A stretch of DNA of 6,865 nucleotides from Firmicutes bacterium UBA5499. GTDB lineage: Bacteria; Bacillota; DTU084. Positions 1 through 6,344 of the stretch are shown here, in pieces. Position 1 is the first letter of the stretch; the number at the start of each line of letters is the position of its first letter. Location of the stretch: positions 2,918 to 9,782 of the forward strand of contig DIPB01000088.1 of assembly GCA_002426275.1 (NCBI GenBank). The letters are read 5' to 3'. The translations under genes and the position numbers were made by a program. The notes beneath the pieces were generated by a model that ran no database searches, was not told where the DNA came from, and saw only the letters and a list, made by a program, of their open reading frames with translations.

Positions 1-7
1 GTGGTAG

Positions 8-16
8 TGTTATACT
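8..16 (+). promoter_or_regulatory. Possible extended -10 promoter element
   Basis: The string TGTTATACT fits an extended -10 element: TGN followed directly by TATACT, which matches TATAAT at five of six positions. Transcription would then begin near position 22-24 and leave a leader of about 20 bases before the ATG at 45, containing that gene's ribosome binding site. The -35 region would lie mostly outside the window, so it cannot be judged. The same bases can be read as the last codons of an upstream gene ending at a TGA at 16-18, so this call is tentative. Confidence 0.25.
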
Positions 17-29
17 GATGAGCCCGCAA

Positions 30-40
30 GGAAGGGGGAG
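30..40 (+). promoter_or_regulatory. Ribosome binding site for the glycoside hydrolase gene
   Basis: The purine run GGAAGGGGGAG ends four bases before the ATG at 45. It lies downstream of the alternative in-frame ATG at 18 and so could not serve it. This fixes the start at 45, which also places the signal peptide at the very N-terminus. Confidence 0.75.
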
Positions 41-44
41 ACTG

Positions 45-2306
45 ATGTTCAAAGTAAGTGCCAAGTCTGCTTTGTTATTGTCAGCTGTGCTGTTCATCTC
101 TGGCCTAGCTCAGGCCGCGACTTTCAGTTCTTTTGGCCAGAATGATGCGATTTCAGCCATCGAAGTAAAGAGCGAAGATCATTTTCTCACATTCAATTTG
201 TCTTGGAGAGCGGAGAAAACCGCAGCCAGAGATTTTGCGCTCCTGCTCTCTGCCGCAGGCGCCGAGGGCGCCGGGGGAGATTGTTTCAGCTCTCCCCTGC
301 GTCCCAGCCACGTATTGGAAGTGGAAGGGCGGCGCGTAACCTTCAAAGTTTGGGATGGAAAACAATACAACACAGTGCCTCTCCAAGCCGAGCAGTTTTC
401 CCTGGTAGATTCTGACGGTAAACAGACGATCCTCAAAGTAGCGGCCCGGCTTTTCAATCAGGCGTCTGGTCAGGCTGCGATCTCCTTTGCCGCTTATGAT
501 AAAGCCACGGGCGATAATTTGCCCGGCTCCTCAGGCGGCAAATGGACGGACGGCTCGCCTGCCATCGGGTATTTTACGTACAGGGAGCAGCCTGCGCGGC
601 TCATTAGTGAGCAAGGCTGGCAGTATGCGGCGGCAGATCCGGCGACGGAAGTTCAGGTTGCGCTCTTTCCGGAATTCCAGCCTTTGATCTGGGAAGGGCT
701 GGGGGAAAGACAGCTGCTTCTCACCGGCGCTGCCGGCGCTGCCTTCCGCGACTCGTCGCTTGCCATTGAAGTGGCAATCAGCAATTTCTCTGGTGAAGAG
801 ATTTACGCGCGGACATTTTCAAGCGGCGTGGATCGGCTCGGCCGCTTTCAACAGGCTTTTCCCGTGAGTTTTTCCGAGTACGGCTATTATCGTTACGCAG
901 TGACCGTAAAGAGTGGGCAAGAGGAGCTGGCAAAGAAGGAAACAGACATAGCCGTTCTGCTGCCGAGCTCTCCCGCTCAAGAGCGAGAGTCCATCTTCGG
1001 CGTCTGCACGCATTTTGCCCAGGGCTGGCTGCAGAGCCGCCTGCAGGATGTGGGTCCGGATCCGCTCTTGCGGCTGGCAAAGCTTGCCGGAGCGGCTTGG
1101 ATCCGCGACGAGGTGTATTGGAGCTCTGTGGAAAAGCAAAAGGGAATTTACGAATTTCCTGCCTTTTACGATACTTACATCCAGCATGCTTTCGCCATGG
1201 GGATTAACCCTTTGCTGATCTTAAGCTACACCAACCGGTTTTATGACCAGGGGAAATTCCCTTCTACGCCTGAAGGCTTAGCCGGCTGGCAAGGCTATGT
1301 CCGCGCCACTGTGGACAGGTACAAAGATGTTGTCAAACACTGGGAAGTATATAACGAACCCAACGCTTACGATCCAGTAGACCAGTATTTTCCGCTGTTG
1401 CAGGCATCGTATCTCGCAGCCAAAGAGGTTGATCCGGAGGCGCACATCATCGGCATCGGAGGCGCCGGAGTCGGCGGGGGCATGAACACCGGGTACATCG
1501 GTTCTGTTTTGGCTGCAGGCGGCTGGCAATACATGGACGGCTTCAGCCAGCATCCCTATGTGAGCCCGCACTCGCCGGATCTTGGTTACACAACGTACGG
1601 CGATCCCGAGCCCTTTGCTAATCTCCACGTCGCACTTAAGCGCGGGAAGGGATTGGTAGATAAATATGCCGGAGATCATCCCGAACGCCGGCCTTTGACC
1701 AGTTGGCTCACAGAGTTTGGCTTTACCACCAGCACCGGCGGGAGGGGACAGGACGAGCGCACTCAGGCCGCGATGGTAATGCGGACTTATCTCATCGCCA
1801 TGCGCTATCCGCATCTTAAAGGTTTGATTTACTATGATTTTTTATGCGATGGAACGGACGGGGCAAATCCGGAGCATAATTTCGGACTGCTCAGAAATGA
1901 TTTCAGCCCTAAGCCAAGTTATCTGGCCTACGCGACTGCCGCCAGAATGCTCAAAGGACGGCAGTTCAGAGAACAGATTCAGACTTCAGCCGAGCAAGTG
2001 CAAATCTATGTCTTTGAAGATGCGTCCGGCTATATGCTCGCCGTTTGGTCAACCGAAAGCAAAGATTACGTCCGTTCAAAGCCAACGGATAAAGACCAGG
2101 GCGGCTATTTGCGGAACAATGATTTCAAAGTCGTCTTGGAGTTCGCAGATGACAGCCAAAAGCGACTGATTGATTGGGTTGGCAACGGGAAGAATATTAA
2201 GTCCAATTGCGCGTCTCTTGTGGCGAGACCATTTCCACAGTTCATCACGGGCCTGTCTAGTCCAGATGTGGTTGTGACCAAGGTAGAGCACATTGAAGAG
2301 CAATAG
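45..2306 (+). CDS. Secreted clan GH-A glycoside hydrolase, GH39/PslG-like, with N-terminal beta domains
   Basis: Predicted exported glycosidase of 753 residues. Residues 1-24 form a signal peptide (Lys residues, then a hydrophobic core, cleavage after AQA). Residues 25-185 are a beta-rich domain I do not recognise. Residues 186-307 look like the Ig-like domain that often precedes GH-A barrels. The TIM barrel spans about 315-635: R354 and W359 on an early strand, acid/base E438 in WEVYNEPN, H503 in QHPY, nucleophile E557 in WLTEFG, and a last-strand YYDF around 596-599. The two glutamates are 119 residues apart, which suits a retaining GH-A enzyme. A C-terminal beta-sandwich follows (about 640-745). 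The NEPN and HPY context resembles GH39 and the exopolysaccharide hydrolase PslG, but GH5-like or unclassified GH-A families remain possible. Both catalytic residues are present, so activity is expected; the substrate is unknown. It is first of five co-directional envelope genes. The ATG at 18 would add nine residues and lacks a ribosome binding site. Confidence 0.85.
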   Translation: MFKVSAKSALLLSAVLFISGLAQAATFSSFGQNDAISAIEVKSEDHFLTFNLSWRAEKTAARDFALLLSAAGAEGAGGDCFSSPLRPSHVLEVEGRRVTFKVWDGKQYNTVPLQAEQFSLVDSDGKQTILKVAARLFNQASGQAAISFAAYDKATGDNLPGSSGGKWTDGSPAIGYFTYREQPARLISEQGWQYAAADPATEVQVALFPEFQPLIWEGLGERQLLLTGAAGAAFRDSSLAIEVAISNFSGEEIYARTFSSGVDRLGRFQQAFPVSFSEYGYYRYAVTVKSGQEELAKKETDIAVLLPSSPAQERESIFGVCTHFAQGWLQSRLQDVGPDPLLRLAKLAGAAWIRDEVYWSSVEKQKGIYEFPAFYDTYIQHAFAMGINPLLILSYTNRFYDQGKFPSTPEGLAGWQGYVRATVDRYKDVVKHWEVYNEPNAYDPVDQYFPLLQASYLAAKEVDPEAHIIGIGGAGVGGGMNTGYIGSVLAAGGWQYMDGFSQHPYVSPHSPDLGYTTYGDPEPFANLHVALKRGKGLVDKYAGDHPERRPLTSWLTEFGFTTSTGGRGQDERTQAAMVMRTYLIAMRYPHLKGLIYYDFLCDGTDGANPEHNFGLLRNDFSPKPSYLAYATAARMLKGRQFREQIQTSAEQVQIYVFEDASGYMLAVWSTESKDYVRSKPTDKDQGGYLRNNDFKVVLEFADDSQKRLIDWVGNGKNIKSNCASLVARPFPQFITGLSSPDVVVTKVEHIEEQ

Positions 2307-2320
2307 CGCAGGCGAGGACA

Positions 2321-2330
2321 GAGAGGAGGG
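2321..2330 (+). promoter_or_regulatory. Ribosome binding site deciding the start at 2338
   Basis: GAGAGGAGGG ends seven bases before the ATG at 2338, near-ideal spacing. The longest open frame would begin at a TTG at 2293 inside the preceding gene, with no such site and with a polar 15-residue extension ahead of the signal peptide. Confidence 0.8.
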
Positions 2331-2337
2331 TACAACT

Positions 2338-3642
2338 ATGCGCTATGTAAGCACCGTATTTGTCTTGCTTGCTTTATGGGGAGGCTTGACTTGCGCTGCG
2401 GAAGTCCCCTTTGGCGCTTATTTGGATTTTAATACAGGCGAGGGGAAGCTGCTTAAGCTTTCCGCTGTGGGCGATGGCAGCCGGGAACCGGCTGAGATCG
2501 ACGGCGCCCGATGTGTGAAGACAGATCCGGCCGGGCACAGGTATTACTTGTATTTTGACGTTGACGATTACTATATCTACGGAGGTCAGCAGGATGTGCT
2601 GGTGACAGTTGAATACTATGATAACGGCGCCTCAGGGTTTTCCCTCTCCTACGACGGAAAAAACGGCAGCTGGACCGGCGGCGGCTCCGCGCCTAGAGAA
2701 GATAGCCGCAAGTGGCGGACATATACCTTTAGGTTGAAGGATGCGCGCTTTACAAATCGCTCCAATAGCAACGATTTTCGTTTGAACAATTCCAGAGGCG
2801 AACCACTCTACGTCAGGTTCGTTGGTCTGAGCATGGCCACCATGGATTTGTCAGCAAAGGCGCCGTTTTTATCGGCGGACGGCGAGAGTAAAACGGAGAT
2901 TAACGTTTTCCTCAAAGATCATTGGGGCTTGCCGCGTAAAGAGGGAAAGGTGACTCTGAGCGCCACGAGCGGCCGCATCGCTTCCCCAGTTGAAATCAAA
3001 AACGGCGTTGGTACCGCAGCTTACGTCAGCGGCAAAGAGCCAGGAACGGTGAAGATTGAAGCTTCAGCAGGCGCCTTGTCCGGAAACGCCACCTTGACTT
3101 TGCTGCCCACCAAAGGGAATTTGTTGCTTCAGAAGGCCGTAGTGGATGAATTTGAGCCGGGAGAGGATACTTGGAAAGCATTTAATCACAATGGCGGAGG
3201 CGCAGCTTCTGCGCTTTCCAAAGTTGCAGATCCGGCTTACAGCGGCTCCGGCGCCTTAAAGATAGTTTATAGAGGCACTAGAGATTACGTATACCTGGAG
3301 TGCTTTGCTCCCGCTCTGCGTCTGCCGGGGGCGCCTAAAAAGCTGAGCGTTTGGGCCCGAGGCAGCGGAGGCGATACCCTGGAGCTATTCGTGCGGCTGC
3401 GGGATCAGACGGGCCAGCTTTTCCAATTTCCGCTGGGAGAAATCAAAGGTAGCGGCTGGACGCAACTGTCCGGCGATGTTTCCAGCCCCCAAAGCGCCAA
3501 CAGCCATTGGGCGGGGGCAGCAGACGGGATTATCCATTATCCGTTCACTTTGTACGCGCTGGTTGTGCAAGGAGGCATGACAGAGACGGAAATCTTTTTG
3601 GATCGGCTTGAAGTTGAATCATACGTTGGATTAGCCAATTGA
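2338..3642 (+). CDS. Secreted invasin-type Ig protein flanked by two jelly-roll domains
   Basis: Protein of 434 residues with no catalytic motif I can recognise; probably glycan-binding or structural. A signal peptide covers about residues 1-20. Residues about 22-172 look like a galactose-binding-like beta-sandwich: YYLYFDVDD near 69-77, then W126, DARF starting at D135, and DFRL starting at D146, a pattern common in accessory domains of glycoside hydrolases. Residues about 175-257 resemble a Big_1 (invasin/intimin) Ig repeat, with ADGESKTEINV, a D-x-x-G-x-P turn, NGVGTAAY and a closing GNATLTL strand. Residues about 269-430 form a second jelly-roll-like domain beginning VDEFEPGEDTW and ending FLDRLEVES, resembling C-terminal domains of secreted bacterial proteins. 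It lies 31 bases after the hydrolase gene. A lipoprotein reading of the Cys near the signal cleavage site is weak because the preceding residues do not fit a lipobox. The domain folds are inferred by eye; secretion is well supported. Confidence 0.75.
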   Translation: MRYVSTVFVLLALWGGLTCAAEVPFGAYLDFNTGEGKLLKLSAVGDGSREPAEIDGARCVKTDPAGHRYYLYFDVDDYYIYGGQQDVLVTVEYYDNGASGFSLSYDGKNGSWTGGGSAPREDSRKWRTYTFRLKDARFTNRSNSNDFRLNNSRGEPLYVRFVGLSMATMDLSAKAPFLSADGESKTEINVFLKDHWGLPRKEGKVTLSATSGRIASPVEIKNGVGTAAYVSGKEPGTVKIEASAGALSGNATLTLLPTKGNLLLQKAVVDEFEPGEDTWKAFNHNGGGAASALSKVADPAYSGSGALKIVYRGTRDYVYLECFAPALRLPGAPKKLSVWARGSGGDTLELFVRLRDQTGQLFQFPLGEIKGSGWTQLSGDVSSPQSANSHWAGAADGIIHYPFTLYALVVQGGMTETEIFLDRLEVESYVGLAN

Positions 3643-3650
3643 GAAAGTGA

Positions 3651-3657
3651 AAGGAGA
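3651..3657 (+). promoter_or_regulatory. Ribosome binding site deciding the GTG start at 3665
   Basis: AAGGAGA ends seven bases before the GTG at 3665. The longer frame would start at another GTG at 3647, which lies upstream of this site and only four bases after the previous stop. An in-frame ATG at 3683 is also possible but sits 25 bases from the site. Confidence 0.75.
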
Positions 3658-3664
3658 GATCGCG

Positions 3665-4534
3665 GTGGGAAAACGGACAAGAATGTTCCTGGCTTTGCTG
3701 TCGCTTGCTATGCTGCTTTCTTTTAACGCAGGGGCGAGCATCGGCGGTTTTGCGTTGGAAGCCATGGGAGTGAGGCCGCTGGCCATGGGCTCGGCCTATT
3801 CGGCTCTAGCTGACGACGCCGCGGCCGTGCTTTGGAACCCGGCCGGCCTGGTGCAGGTCAAGGGGATTCAGGCTGAGGCCGTGCATGCGGATCCATTTCA
3901 GATGAATATTGCGCAGACGGGCGCTTTGGCTGCATTTCCTTTCAGGGGATATACTTTAGGCGCTGCCTTCAGCCAGCTGGACGAGAGCGCCGCCTTAGGG
4001 TTTCCTTATAGCGAGCGAGTCTACGCCTTGGGACTCGGGGGTAAGCTCTCCTCCTTGCCGCAAGGAAGTTGGGGAGTAACTAACAAAATCTATGCTCTCA
4101 AAGGCGGCAGCGAGAGCCTTAACCTCGCGGCTTTAACCTATTGCGTCGATCTGGGCGTGCTTTCCAGCTATAAGTCTCTGCGCTTGGCGGCGGTCATCCG
4201 GGATTTGCCCCTGGTTTCCACGGGAAAGCTAAACATAGATGGAGCTGAAGAGCACAGCAAACTGAAAATCGGGCCTCAGCTGCGTCTGGCAGCGGCTTAC
4301 GCTTGGAACAGGTGGACTTTTTCCGGCGAATTGTCCGCGGAGTCAGGAGCTACTTCTTTGGCGGCCGGCATAGAGCGCTCCCTGTCCGGAGGCCTGGCGC
4401 TGCGGGCGGGAGTTGCCCCAGAAAGCGCGACCTTTGGTTTCGGCGTTGACAAGGGACGGTATACGGTTAATTATGCATATAAAATCCATCCTGTGGGCAG
4501 CAGCCAGCGGCTAAGCATGGGATACAAGTGGTGA
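3665..4534 (+). CDS. PorV/UPF0164-type outer-membrane beta-barrel protein
   Basis: Protein of 289 residues starting at GTG. The signal peptide is about residues 1-24 (KRTR, hydrophobic core, cleavage after NAGA). Residues 35-62 carry the hallmark N-terminal motif of the PorV/UPF0164/FadL-related barrels: GVRPLAMGSAYSAL, then ADDAAAVLWNPAGL. The rest alternates short amphipathic strands with turns. The last residues are SMGYKW, with Tyr at -3 and a terminal Trp, a textbook beta-signal for BAM-assisted insertion. In Bacteroidota PorV belongs to type 9 secretion, but related proteins occur in other diderms with no assigned role, and no type 9 component or CTD cargo is visible here. The gene sits 22 bases after the Ig-protein gene and 32 before the next barrel gene. 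A role in moving or tethering a polysaccharide or surface protein is inference from context. Family placement is fairly sure; function is not. Confidence 0.8.
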   Translation: MGKRTRMFLALLSLAMLLSFNAGASIGGFALEAMGVRPLAMGSAYSALADDAAAVLWNPAGLVQVKGIQAEAVHADPFQMNIAQTGALAAFPFRGYTLGAAFSQLDESAALGFPYSERVYALGLGGKLSSLPQGSWGVTNKIYALKGGSESLNLAALTYCVDLGVLSSYKSLRLAAVIRDLPLVSTGKLNIDGAEEHSKLKIGPQLRLAAAYAWNRWTFSGELSAESGATSLAAGIERSLSGGLALRAGVAPESATFGFGVDKGRYTVNYAYKIHPVGSSQRLSMGYKW

Positions 4535-4546
4535 CGCGTCTGCCGC

Positions 4547-4563
4547 GGAGGGGAGTGAAAGGG
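4547..4563 (+). promoter_or_regulatory. Purine-rich ribosome binding region for the coiled-coil barrel gene
   Basis: GGAGGGGAG (4547-4555) followed by GAAAGGG (4557-4563) precedes the ATG at 4567. The nearer run has a spacing of three bases and the stronger one about eleven, so the exact pairing is unclear. The GTG at 4528 overlaps the end of the previous gene and has no such site. A GTG at 4555 touches the strong run and is less likely. Confidence 0.6.
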
Positions 4564-4566
4564 AAT

Positions 4567-6327
4567 ATGCATTCTAGTTTGACGAGATTTATGGGCTTGT
4601 TTATTTTCTTTCTTGTTTGTCTGCCGCTTGCCCAGGCCTCTCAGTATGTGACAAAAGATGAAGCGTACGCGCGGATCATGGAGTGGCTAAATGAGAATGC
4701 GGCGGTGAACGGCAGCAGCATGGGTGCGGTTGAATCTGAGATGGAGTCCCAAAAGGTGAGCGCGGAACTTGCGAAAATGAAACTAGCTGAACTTGAGAGG
4801 AGCTTAAGCACGGTCAAGAGTCAAGCGCAGGCTGGAGGAAATAAATACACGGTCCGCGCCGCCAGCTACAGCTACATTGAATACTGGGACAGGGGAGCTG
4901 AAGGCAACGGAGGCAACCCGCGGCTGAGATTTGAGCAGACGTTAAGATTTCCGGTGGATTTGCGCACCTCTGTCAGCGTCTTGTTTAACTTTCAAAAGGG
5001 TTTGGGATCCAACAGATATTATTCCTTCGCGCCCAGCGATTTCAGCATCAGCACAACTCTGCCCAACTTGGCTGACGCCGCAGTTACGATCGGGCGTTTT
5101 GAGGTGAGCTACAGCCCGTTCATCCTGCGTAACATCACACTCAAAGGCGATGAGATGTGGGGAAGGAAAGTTTATACTGGATTCAGACTAAGGACATCCT
5201 TGCTTAATCTCGGACTTGACGGCTTCCTCAGCAGAACGCGCACAGCCGGGGCCAATTCCAAAGACGCCTATCAGGGCGGACTGAAGATCGCGCTGCCCTG
5301 GGAAAAACCAACTACTGTGAATTTAACGCTTTTCAGCGATTTCACGGATCCTGCGTCCGGCAGAGCGGATTTGGCTGTGAAAAGAGTATTTTTGGTGGGA
5401 TTGGATTTTGCCACCACCGCGCAATTGTCCCAAAGCGAGCTGAAGCTCTCAGGAGATCTGGCAACTTCTTTTCTCCAGGAAGACGCCAGAGGCGGCGGGT
5501 TTGTGCCTCAGCGGCAGTTTGCCGGCATGCTGCAAGCCGAGAGCATGCTGAAGATTCCAAATTTCAGCCCCAGGAGGTACCAGTGGCTGCCGCTGAAAGG
5601 CAAGCTGCAATACATCTCGCCGTTTTACCCTACGGGTTACGGAGCGATTCGGGATCTCGCCTCGGATTTTATTTACCGGTATGAAGAGAGACCTTATTCT
5701 CCGGACTGCCCGCGCAACACTTGGCTCCTGCAGTTGGAAACCGGCAGCATTCTTCCGGTCCACGGGCTTAAATTCGCGTCCAGTTTTGACATGATCAATG
5801 AATTAAAGCCGGTCTTTCCCCGCACCCAGCCGCGGAGGTTCAGTCATTATTATTTAAATGGGACCTTGCAACTGGGCAGGTTCACCAGGCGTTGGGGTGA
5901 TTTGGCCGCGGTATTTGACGCCAATGTTTACAATACCAAAAGCCGCGGCCCGGAGCTTTACGCCGGGGTGAGAGAGGCGCGGCAGAGCGTGCTGGACACA
6001 TATCTTTCATCGCCGGATAACCACGGCCTGAAGGTCGGGCTCAGCAGTTTCCGGGAGACTAGTCTCTCGCTGGCAGAGGCTGCCGCCTGGGGTCAGACCG
6101 TCTTTGGCGAGGCTCAGTTTAAGCTGGGGAAAATGAATCTCACCTGGCGGCAGTATGTCCCTTTGCAAATCAATGATCCGGACGCCATCGGCAGCGTGCG
6201 ATTGACAAAGGTGAGGGCAAATACGCCGGTGGGGCCCGGAGTAAGCTTGAATTTACGGTTTGATGTTTTTCAGGAAGGCGCTGAATTGAGGCGAAATCTG
6301 TGGCTGGAAATGATCACAGGCTATTGA
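4567..6327 (+). CDS. Outer-membrane beta-barrel protein with N-terminal periplasmic coiled coil
   Basis: Protein of 586 residues. The signal peptide is residues 1-24 (Arg, long hydrophobic stretch, cleavage after AQA). A short helical segment (YVTKDEAYARIMEWLNEN) is followed by a heptad-patterned coiled coil at about 52-88, rich in E, K, L and M, and then a Gly-rich hinge. From about residue 94 to the end the sequence alternates polar and aromatic/hydrophobic residues as a large beta-barrel would. A conspicuous block at 176-199 reads GRFEVSYSPF, then LKGDEMWG. The chain ends in LEMITGY, with a terminal aromatic residue as in BAM substrates. The layout recalls OmpM-type porins of diderm Bacillota and SLH-porins of cyanobacteria, which join periplasmic anchor, coiled coil and barrel, but I see no recognisable SLH domain. 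It could be a general porin, a glycan exporter or an outer-membrane tether. I cannot name the barrel family. Confidence 0.75.
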   Translation: MHSSLTRFMGLFIFFLVCLPLAQASQYVTKDEAYARIMEWLNENAAVNGSSMGAVESEMESQKVSAELAKMKLAELERSLSTVKSQAQAGGNKYTVRAASYSYIEYWDRGAEGNGGNPRLRFEQTLRFPVDLRTSVSVLFNFQKGLGSNRYYSFAPSDFSISTTLPNLADAAVTIGRFEVSYSPFILRNITLKGDEMWGRKVYTGFRLRTSLLNLGLDGFLSRTRTAGANSKDAYQGGLKIALPWEKPTTVNLTLFSDFTDPASGRADLAVKRVFLVGLDFATTAQLSQSELKLSGDLATSFLQEDARGGGFVPQRQFAGMLQAESMLKIPNFSPRRYQWLPLKGKLQYISPFYPTGYGAIRDLASDFIYRYEERPYSPDCPRNTWLLQLETGSILPVHGLKFASSFDMINELKPVFPRTQPRRFSHYYLNGTLQLGRFTRRWGDLAAVFDANVYNTKSRGPELYAGVREARQSVLDTYLSSPDNHGLKVGLSSFRETSLSLAEAAAWGQTVFGEAQFKLGKMNLTWRQYVPLQINDPDAIGSVRLTKVRANTPVGPGVSLNLRFDVFQEGAELRRNLWLEMITGY

Positions 6328-6332
6328 GGAAT

Positions 6333-6342
6333 GGAGGAGAGG
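6333..6342 (+). promoter_or_regulatory. Ribosome binding site of the partial last gene
   Basis: GGAGGAGAGG ends two bases before the ATG at 6345; pairing through GGAGGA leaves a normal spacing of six bases. It confirms that a new gene begins here although its end lies outside the window. Confidence 0.75.
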
Positions 6343-6344
6343 TA

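Noticed and set aside
724..741. Perfect 9-base tandem duplication (CCGGCGCTG twice)
   Set aside because: Only two copies, in frame and coding a small Gly-Ala-Ala repeat in the hydrolase Ig-like domain; no sign of a functional repeat array.
778..1187. Overlapping - strand open frames of 100-122 codons
   Set aside because: Arg/Pro-rich shadow translations opposite a well-supported coding sequence, with no evident ribosome binding site.
1278..1814. Open frame of 178 codons on the - strand inside the hydrolase gene
   Set aside because: It is wholly antisense to the region carrying both catalytic motifs, contains no family I recognise, and is the usual by-product of GC-rich codon use on the + strand.
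2150..2306. Type 9 secretion C-terminal domain on the hydrolase
   Set aside because: The last residues are a polar tail (TKVEHIEEQ) without the conserved Gly-rich and terminal Lys features of CTD cargo, and no other type 9 gene is in the window.
2338..2403. Possible lipoprotein signal in the Ig protein (Cys at the end of the hydrophobic segment)
   Set aside because: The residues before the Cys (G-L-T) do not fit a lipobox, which needs Gly, Ala or Ser at -1 and usually Leu at -3; ordinary signal peptidase cleavage near C-A-A fits better.
4567..4860. SLH domain at the N-terminus of the large barrel protein
   Set aside because: Only about 27 residues separate the signal peptide from the coiled coil, too few for a full SLH repeat, and no HWAY- or TRxE-like motif is present.
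5342..5763. - strand open frames of 72 and 104 codons inside the large barrel gene
   Set aside because: Composition is that of a shadow frame (many Arg, Ala and Pro residues) and the + strand reading is clearly a barrel protein.
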